Source of the DNA: Xenorhabdus ehlersii
GTDB taxonomy: Bacteria > Pseudomonadota > Gammaproteobacteria > Enterobacterales > Enterobacteriaceae
Assembly (NCBI RefSeq): GCF_003610465.1
Contig: NZ_RAQI01000002.1
Coordinates: 124,001 to 188,000, forward strand
Reading direction: 5' to 3'
DNA: 64,000 nt
The notes under the pieces are model-generated. The model was given only the letters and a program-made list of their open reading frames with translations, was not told where the DNA came from and searched no databases. The position numbers and the translations under genes are program-made. Position 1 is the stretch's first letter. The number at the start of each line of letters is the position of its first letter. Below are positions 21,420 through 32,209 of this stretch, one piece after another.

Positions 21420-22883
21420 CTATTCTGCAAGGCCATTATCAAGCAGGAATTGATGTAAGCTGGATTCTTTGTCGTTTAATTTGACTTTATCATTAGCATA
21501 GAGGAAGTTAAGGCCAATGATACCGTCTTTATCAGTAAGGATTTTGTATTTAATCCCTTCTTGAGTTATTATCCTAACTTGTTGTTCTGCTTGAGCTTCT
21601 GCGGCAGCTTTATCCTGACCATCTAGCATCGCTGACTGCGCAATAGATTCTATCAACATGGCTTTCGGTACATTAATGTGCAAGGACAATTCCTGAACCA
21701 GAGTACGAGCCATTTCTTCCGGTTCCATAAGTTGCCATGCACTTTTATTTTCCGGAATATTTTGTAAGGAAAGATTGAAATCTACTGAACTTTCACCTTT
21801 GCTGTTTTTCCAACTAAAAGGAGAAATGCTGAATTGTGGATTGTTATTCAGAAGGAGATGTAAGTTACTGAGGATCGCTAGGGAAGTCGTATCATAAGAT
21901 ACTTTATCCGTAGTCAAGGCTGTTTCTGCCGTATCATTATAGGCTTGGGTAAATTTACGTACAGACTGGCCATCGAGTTTTTCCATACCCAGAGCTAACT
22001 TACCAGAGCCAAACTCTATATCCTTAATCTTTACACCATCAATGCTATAAACGATTTTGATGTTCAGATTGTCTTTATCCTCACCTAAATTGGATGTCAC
22101 TTTCATTCCCTTAAGAGCGATATTTGGCTCATTAGGAATTCCATTCATGCTGAATTCGCCAATACTGTAGCTTTGATCTCCGGTATAGATATCAAATTTA
22201 CCTTTTTTATTATCTCCTTTAAAATCAATACCTTTAAGTGAAATTGTCTCTTTTTTGGTAGGATCACTAAAAGACAGTTCATCACTTTTGACTGTGAAGG
22301 AAAATTCACTTAGATCATGATTAACGTCGGCACTGATTTTTGCGCCTGAAAATGACAGAACCCGTTGGTCACCATTTTCATTCGTTTCCGTATGATTAAT
22401 AGGGATCAGCTCAATGTTAGCAGAGAGCGCGCGGCTATAACTGACCTTAGCATCTAAATTAAACAGTGATTTTTCATTTGTGATATTAAATAGTTTTTTC
22501 AATGCGTCATTTTTTTCAAGTTCTGCGTGGACAGAGGCCATTTGGGGTATCAGGTTGAATCTCTTTAGGTTAGCAGTGGGAAATGGCCCATGATCAATTG
22601 TCGATTTGAAAATGATTTCTTCATTTGGCGGAATATCGGCATTTTTTACACCATTCTTGATGTTTAGGATTAAACGGACATCGGAGCTGAAAATACCTCG
22701 TTTGAAATCTTTTGCTTGCCATTCTATGCCACTTTGAGGAAACGATTTTACCAGTTCAGTGTTCGCCTGTTTTATAAAGCTATCTAAACGATCTTCAAGT
22801 TTCTTACCTGTATACCATGATGCTGCTGTCCATACAGCGCCCAGAGCAACAACAACACTTACTGCAACTAACGATTTTTTCAT
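21420..22883 (-). CDS. ydgA: YdgA family protein (DUF945)
   Basis: The 487-aa protein has an N-terminal hydrophobic anchor or signal ([17 protein letters not shown]), then a long beta-rich region. Its start, [11 protein letters not shown], and its position between add and manA match E. coli YdgA (502 aa). The C-terminal half contains a Gln/Ala-rich helix ([12 protein letters not shown]). Function is not established. Confidence 0.88.
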   Translation of the reverse strand: MKKSLVAVSVVVALGAVWTAASWYTGKKLEDRLDSFIKQANTELVKSFPQSGIEWQAKDFKRGIFSSDVRLILNIKNGVKNADIPPNEEIIFKSTIDHGPFPTANLKRFNLIPQMASVHAELEKNDALKKLFNITNEKSLFNLDAKVSYSRALSANIELIPINHTETNENGDQRVLSFSGAKISADVNHDLSEFSFTVKSDELSFSDPTKKETISLKGIDFKGDNKKGKFDIYTGDQSYSIGEFSMNGIPNEPNIALKGMKVTSNLGEDKDNLNIKIVYSIDGVKIKDIEFGSGKLALGMEKLDGQSVRKFTQAYNDTAETALTTDKVSYDTTSLAILSNLHLLLNNNPQFSISPFSWKNSKGESSVDFNLSLQNIPENKSAWQLMEPEEMARTLVQELSLHINVPKAMLIESIAQSAMLDGQDKAAAEAQAEQQVRIITQEGIKYKILTDKDGIIGLNFLYANDKVKLNDKESSLHQFLLDNGLAE

Positions 22884-23009
22884 GTGGAAATCCCATCCTT
22901 TTAACGCGTATACATGGACGTATTATGCGTTTTGTATTTATGTCAAAATTCACTGAAAATATGATTAACTACCAATAAAAATAATCATAACCATATGAGT
23001 ATAATAAAA

Positions 23010-24182
23010 TTAATTAGATACTCTGGCTATTCTCCCCTTACCATAAACAGTTACGGCTTTTTCAATAGCAGGCAAGAAGATTGATTCACCTGAGAGTAAT
23101 TTCAACTGCTGTTTATCAGTGCTGATCACTGCTTGCCCTTCAACACAAAATAGAACCGATGCTGAATCATTTTCCAATGAGATTGGTTGTTCTGAAACAG
23201 AATAAACAGAAAAACAAAAATCATTAACAGGAACAGGGTAATTCAGCACATCTTTTTCCTGTCTTGGCACGGTTAGCAAAGTATCGGCAGCTTTTGAAAT
23301 AAAATCCAGATTAGCCATTAATTCAGGGACATCAATATGCTTGCTGGTTAAACCGGCACGCAACACATTGTCAGAATTGGCCATAACCTCCAAGGCGACG
23401 CCATCAAGATAGGCATGGGGAGTGCGGGCATATAGAAACATCGCTTGGCCGGGTTCGAGTTCAACGACATTGAGCAAGAGTGGGGCAAACAGTCCATTAT
23501 CATCAGGATAGAATGAGGTCATTTTTTTGATGGTATCCCACGGTTCGCCCTGATGACAGTTTAATGCTGACTTTAAAACAGCCATCGCCAAATGCTTTTG
23601 TTCGTTTTGCATATTCAATAACTGTGAAAACAGAAACGACAGATTTTGTTCAATCGGTTGTTGGAGGAATGTTTGAATATCTGGATGTGCGGCAGAAACA
23701 TAATCCAATAATTGCGCAATCTCAGATAAGGGTCTAAAAGCATTCATGGCCTTGAACGGAGTCAGCGCATAGACCAATTCAGGTTTATGATTATCATCTT
23801 TGTAGTTGCGTTGTGCTGAGTCTAACGGTATTCCTTGTGCATTTTCTTTGGCAAAACCTATTTCTGCTGATGTTTTATCAGGATGCACTTGAATAGACAG
23901 TGGTTGAGCTGCACACAATACTTTGAACAAGAAAGGCAAGCGCTGGAATTGCTGGGCTACTTTTTCCCCAAGGTATTTCTCTGGTTCTTTGTTGATCAAA
24001 GTATTCAAGGCGATAGTTTCACCTGTTTGAGGATCTGTTACCAGTGAACTACATTTTGGATGTGCTCCCATCCATAGTTCTGCCATTGGCTGATTATCAG
24101 AGTTCTCGATACCATAAATATCCGTCAGAGCGGTTTTACTTCCCCAGTCATAATGTTGGATTTTGTTGGTCATTTTCAGCAT
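23010..24182 (-). CDS. manA: Mannose-6-phosphate isomerase, class I
   Basis: The zinc enzyme interconverts mannose-6-phosphate and fructose-6-phosphate. Family motifs are HYDWGSKTALT at the N-terminus, ELWMGAHPK, the metal-binding SIQVHPDK, and YARTPHAYL in the catalytic region. ATG 24182 is preceded by AGGAAA and gives 390 aa, against 391 in E. coli. It is divergent from fumC. Confidence 0.96.
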   Translation of the reverse strand: MLKMTNKIQHYDWGSKTALTDIYGIENSDNQPMAELWMGAHPKCSSLVTDPQTGETIALNTLINKEPEKYLGEKVAQQFQRLPFLFKVLCAAQPLSIQVHPDKTSAEIGFAKENAQGIPLDSAQRNYKDDNHKPELVYALTPFKAMNAFRPLSEIAQLLDYVSAAHPDIQTFLQQPIEQNLSFLFSQLLNMQNEQKHLAMAVLKSALNCHQGEPWDTIKKMTSFYPDDNGLFAPLLLNVVELEPGQAMFLYARTPHAYLDGVALEVMANSDNVLRAGLTSKHIDVPELMANLDFISKAADTLLTVPRQEKDVLNYPVPVNDFCFSVYSVSEQPISLENDSASVLFCVEGQAVISTDKQQLKLLSGESIFLPAIEKAVTVYGKGRIARVSN

Positions 24183-24355
24183 GGCGGAATTTCCTATAAT
24201 AAAAAGTAACTTATTTGTGTGACAACAATACAATAAACACGGTTAGGTCGCATTATCGATAATAAATTTATGGCATGATAAGAAAATGCCGACTAATTTA
24301 TCTGCAAAGTTTGTTCCGGCGTATTCAATTATTCTGTGTGCTAAGGAGATAGTAA

Positions 24356-25750
24356 ATGGCAGCCACTCGCATTGAAAAAGACTCAATGGGACCTATCGAA
24401 GTACCTGCTGACCAATTATGGGGGGCGCAAACTCAGCGCTCACTGGAGCATTTCCGCATTTCTCAGGAAAAAATGCCTGTTGCATTGATTGATGCCCTTG
24501 CATTGACTAAACAAGCAGCGGCCTGCGTTAATATGGATCTGGGCCTTCTACCTAAAGAGCGTGGCGAAGCAGTTATCGCTGCGGCGAAAGAGGTGTTAGA
24601 AGGCAAACACCCAACAGAATTCCCTCTTGCTATCTGGCAGACCGGTTCGGGAACTCAAAGCAACATGAACATGAATGAAGTGTTGGCGAACCGTGGTAGT
24701 GAGATCCTTGGTGGTAAAAGGGGCAATGAACGTCTGATCCATCCTAATGATGATGTTAACAAGAGCCAAAGCTCTAATGACGTTTTCCCAACGGCCATGC
24801 ATGTTGCAGCAGTTACTGCATTACGTGAACATTTGTTACCAGAGTTAAAAGTACTTCAAAAAACCCTAGCAGATAAAGCGGAAGCATTTAAAGGCATCGT
24901 AAAAATTGGCCGTACTCACTTACAAGATGCCACTCCATTGACCTTAGGCCAGGAAATTTCCGGCTGGGCAGCCATGTTGACGCATAACTTGAAACATATT
25001 GAAGAGAGTATTCCTCATGTGTGTGAACTGGCTCTGGGGGGGACTGCAGTAGGAACTGGTCTGAATACCCATCCTGAGTATGCCGTCCGTGTTGCGCAGA
25101 AAATTGCTGAATTATCTGGTCATCCTTTTGTCACTTCGCCAAATAAATTTGAAGCCCTGGCAACTTGTGACGCGCTGGTTCACTCACACGGTGCATTGAA
25201 AGGTTTGGCTGCATCATTGATGAAGATTGCTAACGATGTTCGTTGGTTGGCTTCTGGCCCTCGTTGTGGTATTGGTGAGATTTCCATTCCTGAAAATGAG
25301 CCCGGCAGCTCCATCATGCCAGGCAAAGTGAATCCAACTCAGTGTGAAGCTATGACCATGTTATGTGCCCAAGTGATGGGTAACGATGTGGCAATCAACA
25401 TTGGTGGTTCGTCTGGTAACTTTGAACTGAACGTATTCCGCCCAATGGTTATCCATAACTTCCTGCAATCCGTTCGTTTGCTGGCGGATGGTATGCGTAG
25501 TTTCAATGAGCATTGTGCTATTGGTATTGAACCTAATCGTGATCGCATCACCCAATTGCTGAATGAATCACTGATGCTGGTAACGGCATTAAATACTCAT
25601 ATTGGTTACGATAAGGCTGCTGAAATTGCTAAAAAAGCACATAAAGAAGGCCTGACGCTGAAGCAGTCAGCACTCCAGTTAGGGTATTTAACTGAAGCTG
25701 AATTTGATGCGTGGGTTCGCCCAGAAGATATGGTTGGCAGCATGAAGTAA
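24356..25750 (+). CDS. fumC: Fumarase C (class II)
   Basis: This oxygen-stable, iron-free fumarate hydratase has 464 aa. The superfamily signature [11 protein letters not shown] is intact. [14 protein letters not shown] and [10 protein letters not shown] form other parts of the active site. AAGGAGATAGTAA precedes the ATG. No fumA is adjacent, unlike E. coli. Its convergent neighbour is tus, the same pairing as in E. coli. Confidence 0.97.
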   Translation: MAATRIEKDSMGPIEVPADQLWGAQTQRSLEHFRISQEKMPVALIDALALTKQAAACVNMDLGLLPKERGEAVIAAAKEVLEGKHPTEFPLAIWQTGSGTQSNMNMNEVLANRGSEILGGKRGNERLIHPNDDVNKSQSSNDVFPTAMHVAAVTALREHLLPELKVLQKTLADKAEAFKGIVKIGRTHLQDATPLTLGQEISGWAAMLTHNLKHIEESIPHVCELALGGTAVGTGLNTHPEYAVRVAQKIAELSGHPFVTSPNKFEALATCDALVHSHGALKGLAASLMKIANDVRWLASGPRCGIGEISIPENEPGSSIMPGKVNPTQCEAMTMLCAQVMGNDVAINIGGSSGNFELNVFRPMVIHNFLQSVRLLADGMRSFNEHCAIGIEPNRDRITQLLNESLMLVTALNTHIGYDKAAEIAKKAHKEGLTLKQSALQLGYLTEAEFDAWVRPEDMVGSMK

Positions 25751-25773
25751 TGCTTGCTATATAAGCAAAAATG

Positions 25774-25806
25774 AAAAAAACCGGAGAGCATTTACTCCGG
25801 TTTTTT
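25774..25806. terminator. Bidirectional terminator between fumC and tus
   Basis: AAAAAACCGGAG and CTCCGGTTTTTT form a 12-bp stem around an 8-nt loop, with a T tract in both directions. It separates the convergent fumC and tus genes. Confidence 0.9.
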
Positions 25807-25811
25807 ATTTC

Positions 25812-26738
25812 TCAGATTTCTTTGTAGAGATGTAAGCGGGAAATGACCAACTCAAGTGGCTTCGATTTGGGCTTATACTTATGTTTAATTGCGTTGGCAT
25901 TGTAGTTGGACAAAGTGCCGAGTTTAGGTTTGATTTCACTATCTTCTGTGTAGAAAACAATCACAGGAATCGGACAAGCATATTGGACTTGCTTTTGTAT
26001 TTCTGAATACCATACACGAGTAATAGGTTGTACTTTTACTGGTCGTTTGATTTTCAATACCACATCATCAGGTAATTTTTTAATATCTGTAATCTCCAAT
26101 GCCACCAACGCTGCCCATTGATCACTGGAGTAGGGGGGGACTGCTCTGCCCGCATTGTAGCTTTTCTCCAGCTTTTCCAAAATTTGTTGCTTGGTGACTT
26201 TATTAATGATGTTCTTATTAGCCCACCCAAAGTTAATGGAATCAGGATTTAATAGAGGAGTGATAGTGCGATAGGCATTCAGGGTAATAAGGCCGCGCAA
26301 ATGATCATGAACAAATTCAAATCGTTGTTCTTTGCTGATACCTGATTCTTTGGTAACGATATTTTCTAACTCTATTTTTAATTGGTTTACTTCATTAATG
26401 ACTTCCATTGCTTCTTTATATTGCTGGTGGTTAACAGCAAAACACAAGGCGCCAGGCAGGCGGATCGCAGCTTTACTGCTGACATTAGGGTTATTATGGT
26501 GTATGAATAGCTTCTGATAGAAGTGTAAACCTACATTGAGCGCTTCATTTCCCTGTAGCTGATTGACCATAATTTCGGTTATTTGTTCATGTTCTTCACC
26601 TTTTTCAATTTTTGGTAATTCAAATACCCGTGCATCAATAAGCTTATAACTCATTAACAACTCAACCAGTTCAGATAGCTTTTCTTCTTGTTTTTTAAAG
26701 CAAGTTGTAAGTGATTCTATTGAAAAATACTTATTCAT
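25812..26738 (-). CDS. tus: DNA replication terminus site-binding protein Tus
   Basis: Tus binds Ter sites as a monomer and blocks DnaB helicase moving in one direction. At 308 aa (ATG at 26738) it is close to E. coli Tus (309). Conserved blocks include SSKAAIRLPGALC, RGLITLNAYRT, FGWANK, LKIKRPVKVQPI in the DNA-binding region, VQYACP, and the C-terminal ISRLHLY. A TTG four codons upstream is also in frame. A Ter site lies about 40 bp upstream of the start, which suggests autorepression as known for E. coli tus. Confidence 0.95.
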   Translation of the reverse strand: MNKYFSIESLTTCFKKQEEKLSELVELLMSYKLIDARVFELPKIEKGEEHEQITEIMVNQLQGNEALNVGLHFYQKLFIHHNNPNVSSKAAIRLPGALCFAVNHQQYKEAMEVINEVNQLKIELENIVTKESGISKEQRFEFVHDHLRGLITLNAYRTITPLLNPDSINFGWANKNIINKVTKQQILEKLEKSYNAGRAVPPYSSDQWAALVALEITDIKKLPDDVVLKIKRPVKVQPITRVWYSEIQKQVQYACPIPVIVFYTEDSEIKPKLGTLSNYNANAIKHKYKPKSKPLELVISRLHLYKEI

Positions 26739-26776
26739 GATTGTTCTCAACCATCGACGATCATACGGTGCTTTAT

Positions 26777-26792
26777 TTAGTTACAACATACT
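26777..26792 (-). promoter_or_regulatory. Ter site in the tus promoter region
   Basis: TTAGTTACAACATACT matches the Ter core exactly. Because it sits 38 bp upstream of the tus start, it is both a fork barrier and a likely operator for tus autoregulation (known for E. coli TerB). Confidence 0.93.
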
Positions 26793-26938
26793 TTTAGTAT
26801 AAAATCAACCCACAAAAAAATCCACAACCTACCACTCCCAAAGTTAATTAAAAAAGAAAACACCTATTGCGAAATAATTTAGCATTGTGCTAAAAAACCA
26901 ATAACACATTAATTGAAAATACACCAAGGTCGTTAAAT

Positions 26939-27571
26939 ATGAAAAAATTAGTTAAGCCAATAAATTCCTTTAAGAAAGTGGTCGATGCATTGTTACCATA
27001 CTCCGAATTGATCACAGCTGATTTATCAACACAAGGAAAAGTGATTAAAATAGAAAGTGAATTTGCTAAGTTTTTTTTATTAGAGCAAGGATATATCAAT
27101 ATGCGCAGAATAAACGACAATTTAATTATTGCTACACTTTTTTCACCCTACATTATCGGTTTATCTTTCTATTCTGGAGCAGAAACCTATTATTCCATTG
27201 AGCTAGGGGAAAGCTGTAAACTTTATCAAATTCCTCGGGTTAATGCATTGAATGCCATAAAGAAGTATGACCTCTATAGAGAGTGGATGAGAATAATTTC
27301 CTATAAAATATCTTTCTTATATGCCAGAGATATTAGCCTCTTCCGTCATTGCAATAGGGAAGTCGTGTGTAGTTTGTTATCTCGCCTGATGACCTTACCG
27401 ACAGAATTCAGAGAAAATATTACGGCAATTAAATATATAGAACAAAGATGCACACTTTCACGCAGTTGTATACAACGAGTTTTACTCTCTCTAAAAAAAG
27501 AAGGATGCATTGAAATTATTGATGGATATTTGACAAAAGTTTTAGTGCTACCGATTGAATCTTATTATTAA
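26939..27571 (+). CDS. Putative winged-helix regulator with cNMP-binding-like fold (IprA/YaiV-like)
   Basis: This 210-aa protein has an N-terminal beta-rich region resembling a Crp-type sensor fold (residues about 15-100: TADLSTQGKVIKIES, FFLLEQGYIN). The C-terminal helix-turn-helix is at about 165-205 (CTLSRSCIQRVLLSLKKEGCIEI). I see no cyclic-nucleotide phosphate-binding cassette, so it probably does not bind cAMP. It is A+T-rich and stands alone between tus and ynfM. The target genes are unknown. Confidence 0.6.
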   Translation: MKKLVKPINSFKKVVDALLPYSELITADLSTQGKVIKIESEFAKFFLLEQGYINMRRINDNLIIATLFSPYIIGLSFYSGAETYYSIELGESCKLYQIPRVNALNAIKKYDLYREWMRIISYKISFLYARDISLFRHCNREVVCSLLSRLMTLPTEFRENITAIKYIEQRCTLSRSCIQRVLLSLKKEGCIEIIDGYLTKVLVLPIESYY

Positions 27572-27637
27572 AAAATATTTCAAGTATCAGATAAACAATG
27601 AATAATTCAGATTATTTTAAATGTATTGCTTAAAAAA

Positions 27638-27673
27638 GCCGACATTTATAATTTAAATTAAATTTATGCCGGC
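27638..27673. terminator. Probable bidirectional terminator
   Basis: GCCG-A-CAT and ATG-C-CGGC flank a long A+T-rich partly paired centre, with A and T runs on either side. It lies between the regulator gene and the convergent ynfM. Confidence 0.45.
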
Positions 27674-27685
27674 AGCTATATTTTA

Positions 27686-28960
27686 TTATTTTGGTAATTT
27701 ATTGAGTCTTAAGCCTAAATAAATAGCAATTATCATTAATAATGAAATAAAAGCAGCAACGCCGTTCCATCCAAAATAGAACCAGAATACTCCACCTAAC
27801 GTTCCTGCAATACTGGAACCAGAGTAATAACAGAATAAATAAAGTGATGAAGCTTGCGCTTTGGCGCGCTTGGCTCTCTGTCCTAACCATCCACTAGCAA
27901 CTGCATGAGCAGCAAAGAAGCCTGTTGTCAATATCATCACTCCCAGTATTACTGCCCAGATAGGGGGAAATAGGGTGATTAAGCAACCAATTAGCATCAT
28001 ACTGATAGCGGATAACAATACTTTTCCTCTCCCATGCCTGCTTATTAATCCACCAGCTTTAGTTGCGCTGTAAGTTCCTGTTAAGTAGACGACAGATAGC
28101 AAACCAACAATAGTTTGGCTTAAATGATAAGGTGCTTCTAATAATCGATAACCAATGTAGTTAAACATAGTGACAAAACTTCCCATAAGTAAAAAAGCTT
28201 CGGCAAATAGCAGGGGAAGACCTTGATCACGGAGGTGTAACTTCAAATTGATAAGTAATGATTTAGGTTTTAATGAGCTGGATTTAAAGTGCCTGGATTC
28301 CGGTAACATCTTCCAAAACGCAATGGCGGAGATTAAAGCAAATGTACCAAGTAAGATAACGGCAATCCGCCATGAATAGTGATCAGCGATCACACCAGTA
28401 ATCAAACGTCCGCTCATTCCCCCTATTGAATTACCACTGATATAGAGGCCGATAGATAAGGCTACATAACTGGGATGGATCTCTTCACTTAAATAAGTCA
28501 TCGCAACAGCAGCAACACCACTTAATGATAAACCCACTAGCGCGCGCATAAACAAAATCCCGTGCCAACTTGTTACAACAGAGCTTAGGAGAGTAAAAAT
28601 AGCGGCGGCAATAAGTGATACTACCATCACATGTTTACGGCCAAGTGCATCGGATAAAGGACCTGTTATTAATAGACCGAGGGATAACATTCCGGTGGAA
28701 AGGGATAAAGCCAAACTACTATTGGCCGGCGAGATGTCAAATTCATCTGACAAAATTGGCAAAATGGGTTGAACAAAATAGAGTAATGCAAATGTTGCCA
28801 GCCCTACGGCAAAGAACGAGAGAGTGACTCGCAGGTATACAGCATCTTCACGTTGAATATAAGGCTGTTTACTTTTGTATCCTTGATTAATCGTGTTTTC
28901 AACATCTCTTTCAACGCCAGAGACTGCTGATTTTTCACTGACGCTTTGGATTGTATTCAC
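27686..28960 (-). CDS. ynfM: MFS transporter (YnfM family)
   Basis: A 424-aa transporter with twelve predicted helices. An MFS motif A-like loop GPLSDALGRKHVM follows helix 2. The N-terminal 40 residues are a polar cytoplasmic extension. The divergent LysR gene next door matches the E. coli ynfL/ynfM pair. It is probably a drug or metabolite efflux pump. The substrate is not known. Confidence 0.88.
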   Translation of the reverse strand: MNTIQSVSEKSAVSGVERDVENTINQGYKSKQPYIQREDAVYLRVTLSFFAVGLATFALLYFVQPILPILSDEFDISPANSSLALSLSTGMLSLGLLITGPLSDALGRKHVMVVSLIAAAIFTLLSSVVTSWHGILFMRALVGLSLSGVAAVAMTYLSEEIHPSYVALSIGLYISGNSIGGMSGRLITGVIADHYSWRIAVILLGTFALISAIAFWKMLPESRHFKSSSLKPKSLLINLKLHLRDQGLPLLFAEAFLLMGSFVTMFNYIGYRLLEAPYHLSQTIVGLLSVVYLTGTYSATKAGGLISRHGRGKVLLSAISMMLIGCLITLFPPIWAVILGVMILTTGFFAAHAVASGWLGQRAKRAKAQASSLYLFCYYSGSSIAGTLGGVFWFYFGWNGVAAFISLLMIIAIYLGLRLNKLPK

Positions 28961-29092
28961 GCTACTTCCTTATCTAGGTAAAACAAACGTTAATTACTTG
29001 ATGTAGATCAAGGATAGGAATTCATGAATATTTTGTCTAATATATTAATCATTAAAAATGATATTTTTAAAATATCAATGGGGTGATAAATA

Positions 29093-30013
29093 ATGACTAC
29101 TAATATTGAACTCAGACACTTGCGTTACTTCATTGCTGTGGCAGAAGAGCTACATTTTGGACGAGCAGCAGAACGATTGAATATCTCACAACCACCATTA
29201 AGCCAGCAGATCCAAGCGCTGGAAGCAAATATAAATGCCCAGTTACTGGTGCGTAATAACAGAAATGTTAATTTAACACCTGCCGGACATATGTTTCTTC
29301 AGGAAGCATATCAAATCATTTCCCAAGTTGATGCTGCAGCAACCAAAGCTGCCAGAATGCAGCAAGGGGAGTTAGGGGAGATATCTATTGGCTTTACATC
29401 CATCACACCTTTTATGCAAAAAGTAACACTGAGTTTACGTCAATTCCGAGAACGTTATCCTGATGTCGCCATCCATATGCATCAAATGAATACTAAACAG
29501 CAAATAGCGCCTTTGCAGACAGGCAGAATTGATATAGGGATTATGCGCAATACGTCATTGCCCGATAATCTGGAACATCAGTTACTTTTCCGCGAGCGTT
29601 TTATGTTGGCCGTATATGATGATCATCCTTTGTTGAAATACGCTAATGAAGGTGTGGATTTGGAAATACTATCTGATTACCCACTGGTGTTTTTTGAACG
29701 TGATGTAGGGACAGCACTGTATGATGAAATTATTTCCTTATTGGCTAATGTAGGAGTGGTTCCGACGATTTCTCAGGAAGCAGGGGAAGCCATGACAATA
29801 TTAGGATTAGTTGCTGCGGGATTAGGAGTAAGCATTATTACAGAATCGTTTACCCGAATGAAACTGGATGGAGTTCAATATCTGCCTTTAGCAAATAATC
29901 CTGCTTACTCCGAAGTTTGGCTGGTTAAACATAAAAATTACAATAACAGCGCTGCGGCAGATCGGTTAACTCAGCTCCTGATTTCAAACATTGTGGATGA
30001 AGCTAATAGCTAA
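29093..30013 (+). CDS. ynfL: LysR-type transcriptional regulator (YnfL-like)
   Basis: The 306-aa regulator has an N-terminal winged HTH (LRYFIAVAEELHFGRAAERL, followed by ISQPPLSQQIQALE) and a C-terminal periplasmic-binding-type effector domain. It is divergent from ynfM with 132 bp between starts, so it probably controls that transporter and itself from this region. Confidence 0.9.
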   Translation: MTTNIELRHLRYFIAVAEELHFGRAAERLNISQPPLSQQIQALEANINAQLLVRNNRNVNLTPAGHMFLQEAYQIISQVDAAATKAARMQQGELGEISIGFTSITPFMQKVTLSLRQFRERYPDVAIHMHQMNTKQQIAPLQTGRIDIGIMRNTSLPDNLEHQLLFRERFMLAVYDDHPLLKYANEGVDLEILSDYPLVFFERDVGTALYDEIISLLANVGVVPTISQEAGEAMTILGLVAAGLGVSIITESFTRMKLDGVQYLPLANNPAYSEVWLVKHKNYNNSAAADRLTQLLISNIVDEANS

Positions 30014-30155
30014 AATTGTTCATCAAAAGTAATAATCAAGATAAGTTCGTGTGAAAGATCACATTTCTACCTTAAACGGATATCTTCTCATTTAAACAGA
30101 GACATAATCGTCATTATTAATTTTTTAGCAGCGTGAATTAAATGCAGGAGGCGAG

Positions 30156-31355
30156 GTGAGTGTTGATGTTCAACCAAGTCATATTGACCAAATCAGACAG
30201 ACCAACATTGGGTTGGTTTATCGGTTAATTGATCAATATGGGCCTATCTCGCGTATCGCTCTTTCCAAAAAAGCTCAATTGGCACCAGCCAGTATTACTA
30301 AAATCACACGGGAACTCATTGATGCACATTTAGTGAAAGAAACTGAATTTCCTGACCTCGGTTTTAGAGGACGTCCTGCTGTTGGGTTGAAAGTAGATAG
30401 TAAAGGGTGGCAATTTTTATGTATTCGCATTGACGAAGGGCGTATTGTCATTGGGCTTCGTGACTTGAGCGGTAATCTCGTCGTTGAAAAGCAATCAGCA
30501 TTCTCTGTGTCTCTGAATTACTCTTTCTTAGATTGTATTGTTAATGAAATTGATAACTTCTTTTTGTGTCATCAATCTGCCCTGGAACGGTTAACAGCAA
30601 TCAGTATTACTATCAATGCGATAGTAGATCCGGTTAATGGAGTTATCCATAGTTCACCATATTACGATATCCACGATCTTCCTCTGGGAAAGTTTTTACA
30701 CCAACGCACAGGACTGCCCATTTTTCTGCAACATGGTATAGCCGCATGGACAATCGCAGAATCTTTATATGGGGCAGGGAAAAACTATCAGAATCTTATT
30801 CAGATTGTTATAGATGACAATGTTGGCGCTGGAATTATGACAGCGGGGCAAATGCTCCATGCAGGAAATCATAGTGTCGTAGAAATTGGGCACATTCAAA
30901 TCGAACCCAATGGCGAACATTGTTACTGTGGTAATATCGGCTGTCTTGAAACAGTGGTGGGTATCAAAAAAATTTTGTATAAATTTCACTCCCAGACGGA
31001 AAAGCAATCTGACGCCTTGACAATTGATTCACTTTGTCAGGCAGCTATAGATGGTGATCCACGGGTAACAGAAATTATTTGTGATGCTGGAGAACGAATC
31101 GGGCGCATCATGGCGATTATGGTCAATATCTTTAACCCCGAAAGGATCTTAATTGGTTCGCCGCTGAACAGCGTTAAACATATTCTCTATCCTGCCATTC
31201 AACAACAGATAGTACAGCGTTCACTTCCCGGCTATAGCCAACAAGTTGATATTGTGGCTACCCAATTTGACAATACAGGCACATTACCTGCGGCAGCCTT
31301 AATTAAACAAGCATTGTATAACGGTGAATTACTGCTCGAGCTCATGCAAGGATAA
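30156..31355 (+). CDS. mlc: ROK-family repressor Mlc (DgsA)
   Basis: Mlc represses PTS and related sugar genes and is titrated by the glucose transporter. An N-terminal HTH (GPISRIALSKKAQLAPASITKI) is followed by a ROK sugar-kinase-like domain. A zinc-type motif GEHCYCGNIGCLE holds three cysteines. The GTG at 30156 follows GGAGGCGAG. At 399 aa it is near the 406 of E. coli. bioD2 follows, as ynfK follows mlc in E. coli. Confidence 0.94.
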   Translation: MSVDVQPSHIDQIRQTNIGLVYRLIDQYGPISRIALSKKAQLAPASITKITRELIDAHLVKETEFPDLGFRGRPAVGLKVDSKGWQFLCIRIDEGRIVIGLRDLSGNLVVEKQSAFSVSLNYSFLDCIVNEIDNFFLCHQSALERLTAISITINAIVDPVNGVIHSSPYYDIHDLPLGKFLHQRTGLPIFLQHGIAAWTIAESLYGAGKNYQNLIQIVIDDNVGAGIMTAGQMLHAGNHSVVEIGHIQIEPNGEHCYCGNIGCLETVVGIKKILYKFHSQTEKQSDALTIDSLCQAAIDGDPRVTEIICDAGERIGRIMAIMVNIFNPERILIGSPLNSVKHILYPAIQQQIVQRSLPGYSQQVDIVATQFDNTGTLPAAALIKQALYNGELLLELMQG

Positions 31356-31483
31356 CACCCATCACGCAAAACATTGCGCTAACGCAACCCCTATCTTAAA
31401 CACATCCCCTACACTCTAATCTTGCTCGTTAAAGAGAGTAAGTAACCGGTCAATCTATTCTGTTATTACGGAAAAATGAATTT

Positions 31484-32152
31484 ATGTTAACGCGCTTATT
31501 TGTTACAGGCACGGATACCAACATTGGTAAAACGGTTGTTACCCGCGCATTATTGCAAGTCTTTAATCGTGAAGGAGCAACCGCAGTAGGATATAAACCT
31601 ATTGCGACAGAAAAACATGAAACTCCGGAGGGAATACGTAATCGTGATGCTTTAGTCATACATAAATCTTCACCGGTACAAGTGGATTATGAAGAAATCA
31701 ATCCTGTTGTTTGGGAAAACAATTATGAAGAAGAAAATCGTGCTGATTTTACTCAAATGACAAAAGGTCTAAGAAATTTAGGCTGTAAAGCAGATCGTGT
31801 CATCATTGAAGGTAACGGTGGTTGGCGTGTATTGCTGGAAGATGAAACGTTTTATTCTGATTGGGTAGTGCAAGAAAAACTTCCCGTCATTTTGGTAGTT
31901 GGCATTCAGGCAGGTTGTGTTAACCATGCTATTCTCACGGCGCAATCCATCGTGAATGATGGTATACCTCTGATTGGCTGGATTGCTAATCGCATCAATC
32001 CAGGACTAGCACACTACGCCAAGGTATTGGAAAGGTTACGGCGTCACATACCAGCTCCACAGTTAGGAGAAATACCTTATCTTTTAAGGCCAGAAGAACG
32101 CGACTTATCTTGCTATCTGGATGTTTCTGCGATATTGGCATGTGATGATTAA
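31484..32152 (+). CDS. bioD2: Dethiobiotin synthetase (BioD2/YnfK type)
   Basis: The enzyme carboxylates and closes 7,8-diaminopelargonate to dethiobiotin with ATP and CO2. The P-loop GTDTNIGKT is at residues 9-17, and IIEGNGGWRVLL corresponds to the switch region. Its 222 aa fit the family. It lies outside any bio operon, directly downstream of mlc, so it is the YnfK paralogue rather than the bioBFCD copy. Confidence 0.92.
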   Translation: MLTRLFVTGTDTNIGKTVVTRALLQVFNREGATAVGYKPIATEKHETPEGIRNRDALVIHKSSPVQVDYEEINPVVWENNYEEENRADFTQMTKGLRNLGCKADRVIIEGNGGWRVLLEDETFYSDWVVQEKLPVILVVGIQAGCVNHAILTAQSIVNDGIPLIGWIANRINPGLAHYAKVLERLRRHIPAPQLGEIPYLLRPEERDLSCYLDVSAILACDD

Positions 32153-32163
32153 AAAGAGAAATA

Positions 32164-32190
32164 AAAAGGGAGCAGATTACGCTCCCTTTT
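32164..32190. terminator. Bidirectional terminator downstream of bioD2
   Basis: AAAAGGGAGC and GCTCCCTTTT form a 10-bp stem with a 7-nt loop between convergent genes. Confidence 0.8.
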
Positions 32191-32209
32191 CCAAAAGTCA
32201 GAAAGAATA

